NCBI RefSeq assembly: GCF_007097265.1
Contig: NZ_VJZP01000019.1
Span: 1-64,000, forward strand
From: Flavobacterium gawalongense
GTDB lineage: Bacteria > Bacteroidota > Bacteroidia > Flavobacteriales > Flavobacteriaceae
DNA length: 64,000 bases
Direction of reading: 5' to 3'
A program made the translations under genes and the position numbers. This document shows, one piece after another, positions 43,611 through 52,072 of the stretch (its first letter is position 1; each line of letters begins with the position of its first letter). Below the pieces are notes generated by a model, which was not told where the DNA came from, ran no database searches, and was given only the letters and a program-made list of their open reading frames with translations.

Positions 43611-46151
43611 ATGAAAATTTCTTTTGAAAAAAAAATATTACTGGGATTTATTATCAATTTACTAGTTGTCATTGCTTCAGGGTGGGTTTTCATTTCCAGA
43701 TTTAATAAGCAAAGAGATGAGGCAATGGATTCATTGCTAAATTGGATAGAACTTTCATTGTTTGTTCTTTCTATTGTTTTACTGACCATTGTCTATTTTA
43801 TTATTAAAGCGCAATTGCGAGCTAAAAACATTTCCCAAAACTTACTTTTGGAAAACAAACAATTGCTTCAATCTATCATTGATAACACTTCCAATCCTAT
43901 ATTCATTAAAAAAATAAACGGGGAATATGTATTGATTAATAAACAATTTGAATCTTTATTTCAAATCTCGAATGAAGAAATAATAGGGAAAACTGATCAT
44001 GATTTTTTACCAAAAGAAGTGGCTGATGGTTATCGAAATTCTGATCTTGAAGTGGCAAAAGCATTAAAGGAATTAAAAATGGAAGAAACTATTCAACAGC
44101 CGGATGGTCCCCATACCTATATTGCAGTTAAATTTCCACTATATGATTCAACAGGGAGAATTTATGCTATTGGAGGAATTTCCACAGATATCTCAGAAAG
44201 GAAAAAATTAGAAGAGTCTTTCAAAGTAACAGATAAATTTTTTAATATGTCTTCGGACATGATGATTATTGGAACGAAAGAAAAATTTGGTAAAGTTAAC
44301 CCTGCTGTTATTAGAATTTTGGGGTATTCTGAGGCGGAGTTGTTGAGTAAGCCCTATACTTTTTTTGTACATCCTGAAGACTTAGAAATCACAAAAAGAG
44401 AAGTTGGTAAACTTCAAAAGGGTGCTTTAATGATTCAGTTTAAAAATAGATTTGTTTGTAAAGACGGATCAATAAAATGGCTTGTATGGTCCATTTCCCC
44501 TGAACTTTCAACGGGATTATTATATGCTGTTGCACGGGATGTTACAGCGCAAAAAGAAACGGAAGACTCTTTGGTCATTGCCGATAAATTTTTCAATATG
44601 TCCAATAACTTGCTTGTTGTTGCAAAAGGGGAGTATTTTATAAAAATAAATCCGGCTTTTACCAAAACACTTGGCTACACTCAAGAGGATATGAATACTA
44701 TAAAATTTATGGAATTAACGCATCCCGATGACAAAAACATAGCTGACGAAGTGTTGGCTAAACTTCTAAGGGGGGATGCAATTGTAAATTTTGAAGATCG
44801 TGTTCGTTGTAAAGATGGCACTTACAAATGGCTGGACTGGCATAGCACTATTGATGTACAACAAGGCGTATTGTATTCTGTTGCACGTGATATTACCGAA
44901 AAAGTTAAAAATGAACAATCCTTAAAAATAGTCAACAATTTTTTTGAGATGTCATTTGATGCTTTTTTTGTTGAAAAAGAAAAGAAAATCATAAAAATTA
45001 ACCCTGCTTTCACTAAAATTTTGGGTTATAATCAAAATGACTTAGAGAAAATGTCACTTTTAGACCTGATGCATCCAGATTATATAAAAATTGTTAGTGA
45101 AAGGAGAGCAAAACGGTTGAAAGGAGAGGAGGTAGAGGCAGATGTTATGTTTCCAATATTATGCAAAGATGGTTCCTACAAATGGACTGAATCAGTGGTG
45201 TCAACGGATGTTAAAGAAGGAATGATATATGCCGTTTTACGTGACATCACCCAAAAAAGGCTTGATGAAGAATTGTTAAATAATTATACTCAGAAATTAA
45301 AAGATAACGAACAGCAAATACAAACCATTTTTGATGGTGCTCCTGATCCGGTTATCGTAATTGATAGTGAAAGCAATGTTTTAAGATGGAATCCAAAGGC
45401 AGAATCTGTTTTTGGATGGAAAATTGCCGAAATTATTGGGAAACCCCTTTTTGAATTCATTGTTCCTACACGATACCGGGAATTACATAAGACAGGTATG
45501 GAGCATTTTTTAATATCTGGAATCGGGCCTATCTTAAATAAACCGTATGAAATAGAAGCGGTCAATAAAGAGGGAACGGAATTTCCAGTATCTCTCAGTG
45601 TTTCACCTGTCAAAATGGGAGAAAAATATTTCTTTATTGGTTTTGTAAGGGATATTACTGAAAGTAAACAAGCCATTAACGAATTGTATGAAAATGAAGA
45701 AACGTTACGGTTGATTATAGAGAATATAGGTGAGGGTGTTGTCGTTGCAAATGCAGATAAAGAAATAGTAATGGCCAACTATATGGCCAATGAAATTTTT
45801 GGGATTGAAGAGGATAGTAAAATATCACTTAATTTATCGGATCATTTTGAGTTGTATTTTCCGGATGAAAAAACTGTTTTCCCCTCCCAAAACTTACCGA
45901 TGGAACGTGCGCTGGGTGGCGAAGAAACAAATGATGTTGATATTGTACTTTGGAATCCAGTTGCACAGGAAAAGAAACGTGTTCTTATTAGCGGAAGGCC
46001 ATTAATTGATCAAAATGATAAAGTAATAGCTGCTGTGGTGACTATAAAGGACATCAGCAAATACAAAAAAATGGAAGAAGAATTAAAAGAAACAGAATTG
46101 AAGTACAGACAGTTAATAGGTTTTAGAAAAGGGGGCGATACAGTCATTTGA
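43611..46151 (+). CDS. Membrane PAS-array protein with six PAS domains and no output domain
   Basis: This 846-residue protein starts at MKISFEKKILLGFIINLL, the same start as the next gene. The frame opens 114 bases earlier, without family support. Two transmembrane helices (about 8-28 and 44-66) are followed by six PAS domains in a row, each opening with a variant of FFNMS or IIDNTSNPIF and closing in a PAC end such as YAVARDVT. There is no histidine-kinase, GGDEF or other output domain. It ends ELKYRQLIGFRKGGD, as its paralogs do. It probably senses ligands or redox state and passes the signal to a partner. The partner is unknown. Confidence 0.85.
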   Translation: MKISFEKKILLGFIINLLVVIASGWVFISRFNKQRDEAMDSLLNWIELSLFVLSIVLLTIVYFIIKAQLRAKNISQNLLLENKQLLQSIIDNTSNPIFIKKINGEYVLINKQFESLFQISNEEIIGKTDHDFLPKEVADGYRNSDLEVAKALKELKMEETIQQPDGPHTYIAVKFPLYDSTGRIYAIGGISTDISERKKLEESFKVTDKFFNMSSDMMIIGTKEKFGKVNPAVIRILGYSEAELLSKPYTFFVHPEDLEITKREVGKLQKGALMIQFKNRFVCKDGSIKWLVWSISPELSTGLLYAVARDVTAQKETEDSLVIADKFFNMSNNLLVVAKGEYFIKINPAFTKTLGYTQEDMNTIKFMELTHPDDKNIADEVLAKLLRGDAIVNFEDRVRCKDGTYKWLDWHSTIDVQQGVLYSVARDITEKVKNEQSLKIVNNFFEMSFDAFFVEKEKKIIKINPAFTKILGYNQNDLEKMSLLDLMHPDYIKIVSERRAKRLKGEEVEADVMFPILCKDGSYKWTESVVSTDVKEGMIYAVLRDITQKRLDEELLNNYTQKLKDNEQQIQTIFDGAPDPVIVIDSESNVLRWNPKAESVFGWKIAEIIGKPLFEFIVPTRYRELHKTGMEHFLISGIGPILNKPYEIEAVNKEGTEFPVSLSVSPVKMGEKYFFIGFVRDITESKQAINELYENEETLRLIIENIGEGVVVANADKEIVMANYMANEIFGIEEDSKISLNLSDHFELYFPDEKTVFPSQNLPMERALGGEETNDVDIVLWNPVAQEKKRVLISGRPLIDQNDKVIAAVVTIKDISKYKKMEEELKETELKYRQLIGFRKGGDTVI

Positions 46152-46300
46152 TTTTTTTATAAAGGAATCTGATTGCTTGGATGTGTTCAAGTAATGATAG
46201 AAATAGAAATCCTTTATTTTTTTCTTTAGAATCAATAAAGATTAGGCCGCTATACTTTTATTATAATGGGAGTTCAGTTAATTCCTGTTGAATTAATAAC
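46152..46300. repeat. 3'-flank copy shared by the two PAS genes (with 49586-49740)
   Basis: The sequence after the first PAS gene, including CTTTAGAATCAATAAAGATT and CTATACTTTTATT, recurs after the second PAS gene with small changes and insertions. The 46152-46381 gap otherwise holds only the expected promoter region of the second gene. Confidence 0.65.
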
Positions 46301-46381
46301 ATTCGGTCAGGTGCCTTTAGCAACTGCTGAAAAAAGCAACAATCGTACATTAATAGATGTTGAATTTAATACCATAAAATC

Positions 46382-49300
46382 ATGAAAATTTCTTTTGAAA
46401 AAAAAATATTCCTAGGGTTTATTATCAATTTATTTGCTGTAATTGCTTTGTCATGGGTTTTTGTTTTACTATTTGATAGACAAAGAGAACTAACTTTAGA
46501 TAAAAAATTGAATTGGATAGCACTGTCATTGTTTGTTCTTTCCATTATTTTATTCTCTTTCGTTTATTATATTATTCGCACCCAACTTCATGTTAAAAAT
46601 GCATCCCAAAACCTCCTTTTTGAAGATAAGCAACTGCTTGATTCTGTTTTTGATAACACTTCTAATCCCATCTTTATTAAAAAAATAAATGGAGAATATT
46701 TATTGATTAATAAACAGTGCGAGTCTTTATTTCAAATCTCGAGTGAAGAAATAAAAGGCAAAACAGATCATGATTTTTTACCTAAAAAACTAGCGGATGC
46801 TTACCGGAATTCAGATCTTGAAGTCGTAAAAGCACTAAGAGAATTAAAGACAGAAGAAACCATTCATCTGCCGGATGGTTCACATACCTATATTGCAATT
46901 AAATTCCCGTTGTATGATTTAGCAGGAAGAATTTATGCCATTGGAGGGATTTCTACAGATATCACCGAAAGGAAAAAATTGGAGGAAACATTCAAAGCAG
47001 CCGACAAATTATTTTATATGTCCTTAGATATCATGGTTATTATGTCGGAGGATAAATTTGTAAAAATTAATCCGGCATTGAGTAATTTATTGGGTTATTC
47101 CGAGGAGGAATTATTAAGTCAACCATTTCTCACTTATGTACACCCGAAGGATCATATAATCACACAAAAAGAAATTGTTAAACTTCAAATGGGTATTTTA
47201 ACAATAAAATTTGAAAACAGATGGATTTGTAAAGATGGATCAATTAAATCCCTTGTCTGGTCAGCCTCCCCTGATCTTTCAACCGGACTGATATATGCTG
47301 TTGCACATGATGTTACGTTGCAAAAAGAAATTGAAAGCTCTTTAGTTGTTGCACAGAAATTTTTTAATATGTCCTATGACATGCTTGTCGTTTCAAAAGG
47401 GGAGTATTTTGAAAAAGTAAATCCAGCCTTCACAAGAAATCTTGGCTACGATCAAAAGGATATGGACGGCAAACCATTTTTATCTATTGCCCATCCTGAT
47501 GACGCCAATGCTTATATTGATGCCATTAATAAGTTGAAAAAAGGAGAGTCCATGGTCAATCACAGGGCTCGCGCACGTTGTAAAGACGGATCATATAAAT
47601 GGTTGGATTGGTCCAGTACTATTGATATTCAAACGGGAATAATGTATGCGGTGGCTCGTGATGTTACTGAAATAGTTGAAAATGAAGGATCCTTAAAAAT
47701 GTCAGAGAAATTTTTCAATATGTCCTATGACATCCTTGTTGTTGCAAAAGGGGAGTATTTTGAAAAAGTAAATCCAGCCTTCACAAGAAATCTTGGCTAC
47801 GATCAAAAGGATATGGACGGCAAACCATTTTTATCTATTGCCCATCCTGATGACGCTAATGCTTATATTGATGCGATTAATAAATTGAAAAAAGGCGAAT
47901 CCATGGTCAATCACAGAGCCCGCGCACGTTGCAAAGACGAATCCTATAAATGGTTGGATTGGTCCAGTACTGTTGATATTAAAACGGGAATAATGTATGC
48001 GGTGGCTCGTGATGTTACTGAAATAGTTGAAAATGAAGGATCCTTAAAAATGTCAGAGAAATTTTTTAATATGTCCTATGACATGCTTGTCGTTGCAAAA
48101 GGCGAGTATTTTGAAAAAGTAAATCCAGCCTTCACAAGAAATCTTGGCTACGATCAAAAGGACATGGACGGCAAACCATTTTTATCTATTGCCCATCCTG
48201 ATGACGCTAATGCTTATATTGATGCGATTAATAAATTGAAAAAAGGAGAGTCCATGGTCAATCACAGGGCTCGCGCACGTTGCAAAGATGAATCCTATAA
48301 ATGGTTGGATTGGTCCAGTACTGTTGATATTAAAACGGGAATAATGTATGCGGTGGCTCGTGATGTTACTGAAATAGTTGAAAATGAAGGATCCTTAAAA
48401 ATGGCAGACAAGTTTTTTAATATGTCCTATGACATGCTTGTCGTTGCAAAAGGCGAGTATTTTGAAAAAGTAAATCCAGCTTTCACAAGAAATCTTGGTT
48501 ACGATCAAAAGGACATGGACGGCAAACCATTTTTATCTATTGCCCATCCTGATGACGCTAATGCTTATATTGATGCGATTAATAAATTGAAAAAAGGAGA
48601 GTCCATGGTCAATCACAGGGCTCGCGCACGTTGCAAAGATGGATCCTATAAATGGTTGGATTGGTCCAGTACTGTTGATATTAAAACCGGAATAATGTAT
48701 GCTGTGGCTCGTGATGTTACTGAAATAGTTGAAAATGAAGGATCCTTAAAAATGGCAGACAAGTTTTTTAACTTGGCATTTGACATCCTTACGGTTGCAA
48801 AAGAGGAGCATTTCATTAAAATCAATCCGGCTTTTACCAAAACACTGGGTTATGATGAAAAAGATTTGGATAAAATAAAATTTACCGACTTAACACATCC
48901 TGATGATAAGGGTGTTGCCAATGAGATGTTTGCAAAACTTTTAGAGGGAGAACCGGTTGTGAATTTCAGAGACCGTGTACTTTGTAAAGATGGAACATAC
49001 AAATGGTTGGATTGGCATAGTAATTTCGATTTACAGCATGGCGTATTGTATTCCGTTGCGCGAGATATTTCGGAACAGATTAAATTAGAAGAAGAACAGC
49101 AAACGGTAACAAAGGAACTGTATGAAAATGAGGAAAAATTACGATTGATTTTAGAGAATTTAAGTGAAGGGGTTATTGTTGCCAATGCAGATAAAAAAAT
49201 AGTATTGGTTAATGATATGGCCAATGAATTTTTTGGAATTAGAGAGGATGATAAAATATCACCTAATATAATAGACCATTTTGAAATATATTACCCAGAT

Positions 49301-49585
49301 GAAAAAACTATTTTTCCCTCCCAAAACTTACCTATGGATCGCGCGTTGAAAGGAGAGTCAACAGATGACATTGATGTGGTGCTTTTGGATCCGGCTACAA
49401 AGGAAAAGAAGCGGATTCTTATTAGCGGGAGACCATTGGCTGATCAAAATAATAATGTAATTGCATTTGTTCTTACTATAAAAGACATCAGCAAATACAA
49501 ACAATTAGAGGCAGAATTAAAAGAAACGGAATCAAAGTACAGACAATTAATAGGTTTTAAAAAGGCTGACGATAAAGAAGTTTGA
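46382..49585 (+). CDS. Membrane PAS-array protein with eight PAS domains, four nearly identical
   Basis: This 1067-residue paralog of the previous gene has two N-terminal helices, PAS domains 1 and 2, then four almost identical 117-residue PAS units (47357-48760), one related PAS and a final PAS that matches the last PAS of the neighbour. Each repeated unit carries YFEKVNPAFTRNLGYDQKDM and KPFLSIAHPDDANAYIDAIN and closes in SGTVDI-like then MYAVARDVTEIVENEGSLK. No output domain follows. The end is SKYRQLIGFKKADDKEV. Its length may vary between strains by recombination. Confidence 0.85.
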   Translation: MKISFEKKIFLGFIINLFAVIALSWVFVLLFDRQRELTLDKKLNWIALSLFVLSIILFSFVYYIIRTQLHVKNASQNLLFEDKQLLDSVFDNTSNPIFIKKINGEYLLINKQCESLFQISSEEIKGKTDHDFLPKKLADAYRNSDLEVVKALRELKTEETIHLPDGSHTYIAIKFPLYDLAGRIYAIGGISTDITERKKLEETFKAADKLFYMSLDIMVIMSEDKFVKINPALSNLLGYSEEELLSQPFLTYVHPKDHIITQKEIVKLQMGILTIKFENRWICKDGSIKSLVWSASPDLSTGLIYAVAHDVTLQKEIESSLVVAQKFFNMSYDMLVVSKGEYFEKVNPAFTRNLGYDQKDMDGKPFLSIAHPDDANAYIDAINKLKKGESMVNHRARARCKDGSYKWLDWSSTIDIQTGIMYAVARDVTEIVENEGSLKMSEKFFNMSYDILVVAKGEYFEKVNPAFTRNLGYDQKDMDGKPFLSIAHPDDANAYIDAINKLKKGESMVNHRARARCKDESYKWLDWSSTVDIKTGIMYAVARDVTEIVENEGSLKMSEKFFNMSYDMLVVAKGEYFEKVNPAFTRNLGYDQKDMDGKPFLSIAHPDDANAYIDAINKLKKGESMVNHRARARCKDESYKWLDWSSTVDIKTGIMYAVARDVTEIVENEGSLKMADKFFNMSYDMLVVAKGEYFEKVNPAFTRNLGYDQKDMDGKPFLSIAHPDDANAYIDAINKLKKGESMVNHRARARCKDGSYKWLDWSSTVDIKTGIMYAVARDVTEIVENEGSLKMADKFFNLAFDILTVAKEEHFIKINPAFTKTLGYDEKDLDKIKFTDLTHPDDKGVANEMFAKLLEGEPVVNFRDRVLCKDGTYKWLDWHSNFDLQHGVLYSVARDISEQIKLEEEQQTVTKELYENEEKLRLILENLSEGVIVANADKKIVLVNDMANEFFGIREDDKISPNIIDHFEIYYPDEKTIFPSQNLPMDRALKGESTDDIDVVLLDPATKEKKRILISGRPLADQNNNVIAFVLTIKDISKYKQLEAELKETESKYRQLIGFKKADDKEV
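47357..48760 (+). repeat. Four tandem 351-bp PAS-coding repeats
   Basis: Exact spacing of 351 bp (starts 47357, 47708, 48059, 48410). The units differ by few bases, such as TCC/GCC and GGA/GAA codon changes, so the expansion is recent and keeps the reading frame. Confidence 0.95.
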
Positions 49586-49776
49586 TTCTTTCTTTAAGAA
49601 GCCCGATTGCGTGGATACATAATCCACATCGCTCGGATATGTTTACGTAATGATACAATGGAAATCCTTTGTTTTTTCTTTAGAAACAATAAAGATTAGG
49701 GTCACTATACTTTTATTCTAATGGAAATTCAGTGGATTTCATTTGAAATATAAAGCAGGAAATCAAAGATTCAGCG

Positions 49777-49842
49777 AAGCTAAATGGCTTTAGATGATGA
49801 AAGCTAAATGGCTTTAGATGATGAAAGCTAAATGGCTTTAAA
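49777..49842. repeat. 24-bp tandem repeat, nearly three units
   Basis: AAGCTAAATGGCTTTAGATG-containing units start at 49777, 49801 and 49825. Each unit holds the small dyad AAGC-TAAATG-GCTT. It lies in the 326-base gap between the PAS gene and the bacilliredoxin gene, after the flank copy and before the terminator. Confidence 0.9.
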
Positions 49843-49846
49843 TAGA

Positions 49847-49900
49847 AAAACCACGACCCAAGCGACAGCGAACTGACGAAGCAATGGACGTGGTTTTTCT
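49847..49900. terminator. Bidirectional terminator
   Basis: AAAAACCACG (49847-49856) pairs with CGTGGTTTTT (49890-49899), with T-rich tails on both strands. It lies between the convergent PAS and bacilliredoxin genes. Confidence 0.7.
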
Positions 49901-49911
49901 TTTTTATTGAA

Positions 49912-50322
49912 TTAACAATATTCGTTGAAAGCATCTTTCAGGTTTTCAGCAATCAATTCTGCTGGGCGGCCCTCAATGTGGTGACGCTCTAACATGTGAA
50001 CCAATTCACCATCTTTAAACAAAGCTATGCTTGGCGATGATGGAGGAAAAGGAAACATAAATCCTCTTGCTGCATCAACAGCTTCTTTATCTACACCTGC
50101 AAAAACGGTTACTAAATAGTCTGGTTTTTTAGCATTATCCAAACTCATTTTTGCTCCCGGACGTGCGTTTCTTGCAGCACAACCACAGACAGAATTTACA
50201 ACCACAAGTGTTGTTCCTTCAGCTTTTATTGCGTTTTCAACTGCTTCAGTTGTATGTAATTCTTGAAAACCTGCGTCAGATAACTCAGCACGCATTGGTT
50301 TTACCATTTCTTCTGGATACAT
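49912..50322 (-). CDS. BrxA/BrxB-type bacilliredoxin
   Basis: This 136-residue thioredoxin-fold protein of the DUF1094/YphP family carries the CxC motif in [15 protein letters not shown]. Chosen start: [19 protein letters not shown], the usual family beginning. The frame opens 60 bases earlier. The C-terminal [18 protein letters not shown] also fits. In Firmicutes these proteins remove bacillithiol from oxidised proteins. In Flavobacteriia the low-molecular-weight thiol partner should be similar, but this is inferred. Confidence 0.92.
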   Translation of the reverse strand: MYPEEMVKPMRAELSDAGFQELHTTEAVENAIKAEGTTLVVVNSVCGCAARNARPGAKMSLDNAKKPDYLVTVFAGVDKEAVDAARGFMFPFPPSSPSIALFKDGELVHMLERHHIEGRPAELIAENLKDAFNEYC

Positions 50323-50420
50323 GTTTTTTATTTTAAAATTTATAATCTCAAGTTGCAAAGTTACAAAGTTTAAAACCAACATGTTTATCTGAACTATAAA
50401 GTTTTGTTATAGTTTGATTG

Positions 50421-51572
50421 TTATTTTATTTTTCTGAAAGCCACATGCAGTAACGCTTGAATAAAAGGTGTTTTTGGGCATTTTAGAATGACTTGAATGT
50501 CTTCTAAAAGAGAAGTTTCTTCGTCCAAGAATTTGAAAATTAGTTTTGGACTTCCTTTTTTGAATAATGAAGAAAAAATAGTGGAGCCGATTTCGTTTTT
50601 TCGGTCCAAAATATCTAAAAGTAACAAATCGTAAAACCAGAATTTGGTTGTTTTATGGAATTTTTTGAAGTCAGTTTCGGTTTGAAGAAATAAAACTAAT
50701 TCAGTTGATTTTTTATCGGAATATTTGAAAGTATAACCTGTACTTGCTTTAGTCCAACCACCTGAAGTACCAATATTTATTACGTTTTTAGTGTTCGCTT
50801 CCCAAAAAGGATAACAGGTCATTGGAATACTTCCCTGTTCTTTTTCGATAATTTCGTAATTGGTAATACCTAGATTTTGAATGTATTTTTGGATTTCGGT
50901 TTCGTATTCCTGTCTCTGAAGTAGATTTTTAGAAAACAAGGTGTATTCAATTAAAGCCTCTGTTTTGGAAGTAGGTAAAACATACATAAAACGGGTATTG
51001 CCTCTTTGCTCCACCGAAAAATCCATGAACGTTGCTTGTCCGGGATTAAAAACAGGCTGTTCACTTTTGATAAACCAACCAATAAAATGTTGTTGTAAAA
51101 CCGGATATTCCGTTTGACTTTCCGCTTTTTGTTTATTGTAAATACTATTGAGAAGTTTGGAGCAGGAAAAGCTTTCAGTATCGGTTTGTATCAGAATCAG
51201 ATTTTCCGATTCTTCGATTTCGATTACTTTCTGACTGAAGAAAGTGATGTTTTTTTGTTTCGAAATCAAATCAAATACTAGGTTGTAAAAATCCAACCCT
51301 TTCACCATATTGTATCGATACGGTTTTAAATCCAAGCCCCGACGAAAATTTTCATCAGCAAAAAGAGCTGAATTCCATTTTTTGTGGATGATCGTTTCCC
51401 AAGTTCCGTTTGATTCTTCCCAAAAACACCAAGTCCTGTCGTTTGTTTTTTTTGGATTTTCATCCAATAACAGCATACTTTTATCATTGAATTTGCCAGA
51501 TTGTACCATTTTATAGACGATCATCAAAGCCGATAAACCTGAGCCGGTAAAAATGTAATCGAAGTGTTTCAT
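50421..51572 (-). CDS. crtY: Lycopene beta-cyclase (CrtY type)
   Basis: This 383-residue FAD-dependent cyclase turns lycopene into beta-carotene. The dinucleotide fold YIFTGSGLSALMIVYKM is at the N-terminus, and RTWCFWEE, the VLPTSKTEALIEYTLFS block and GSIPMTCYPFWE resemble bacterial CrtY. No other carotenoid genes are here. It fits the yellow pigment usual for flavobacteria. It lies 35 bases after the thioredoxin-like gene. Confidence 0.9.
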   Translation of the reverse strand: MKHFDYIFTGSGLSALMIVYKMVQSGKFNDKSMLLLDENPKKTNDRTWCFWEESNGTWETIIHKKWNSALFADENFRRGLDLKPYRYNMVKGLDFYNLVFDLISKQKNITFFSQKVIEIEESENLILIQTDTESFSCSKLLNSIYNKQKAESQTEYPVLQQHFIGWFIKSEQPVFNPGQATFMDFSVEQRGNTRFMYVLPTSKTEALIEYTLFSKNLLQRQEYETEIQKYIQNLGITNYEIIEKEQGSIPMTCYPFWEANTKNVINIGTSGGWTKASTGYTFKYSDKKSTELVLFLQTETDFKKFHKTTKFWFYDLLLLDILDRKNEIGSTIFSSLFKKGSPKLIFKFLDEETSLLEDIQVILKCPKTPFIQALLHVAFRKIK

Positions 51573-51607
51573 GTTAATTTCAGGAAATTCTTCTCAAAAG
51601 TAACCAA

Positions 51608-52072
51608 TTATTCCATTTTCTCAAGGATAGAAACAAGAGCTTTTGCATTTAGAAAAGAATGTTTTTGAAACAATATCGAAAAATCAGAGGCAAGAATGGT
51701 AATTGTTGGATAAACTACTTCGCGGTCAATTGTTGCTAATGCTGTAGCCAATTCATGGATTCCGGTGTTTTGTCCTTTTGGTTTGAATTTGAAAGTATGA
51801 TTATTGAAAGTAATCTCTTTTTTGCTTTCGGCATCTAATGAAATGAAGTAAAAATTATTATTTAAAAGCGTAATTATTTCTGGATTTCTAAAAGTGGAAT
51901 TCTCCATCATCTTGCAGTATTTGCACCACGAAGTATGAATAAGAACTACAATAGGTTTTGGATTTTCTTTAGATAATTTTTCCACTTCTTCAAAGGAATA
52001 GGTTTTCAATTGGGCAAAACCGGATGGAATTGCCCAAAAGAAAATCAATAGTATAAAAAAGCGTTTCTTCAT
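51608..52072 (-). CDS. Exported thioredoxin-like protein
   Basis: This 154-residue protein has a signal peptide (about 1-20, FILLIFFWAIPSGFAQ) and a thioredoxin fold with the CxxC active site in HTSWCKYCKMM. The motif TFRNPEIITLLN and a cis-Pro region in VVYPTITIL follow. It probably reduces or maintains cysteines of an envelope protein, perhaps the Cys-containing receptor or the heme proteins of the same block. Its ATG overlaps the TonB receptor stop by one base. Confidence 0.9.
   Translation of the reverse strand: MKKRFFILLIFFWAIPSGFAQLKTYSFEEVEKLSKENPKPIVVLIHTSWCKYCKMMENSTFRNPEIITLLNNNFYFISLDAESKKEITFNNHTFKFKPKGQNTGIHELATALATIDREVVYPTITILASDFSILFQKHSFLNAKALVSILEKME

Noticed and set aside
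45290..45778. 162-codon frame opposite the first PAS gene
   Set aside because: Shadow of conserved PAS coding sequence. Similar shadows occur opposite the other PAS genes.
43611..46151. PAS gene as a truncated histidine-kinase pseudogene
   Set aside because: Three paralogs share the same C-terminal motif, and no kinase remnant is visible in any frame after the stops.
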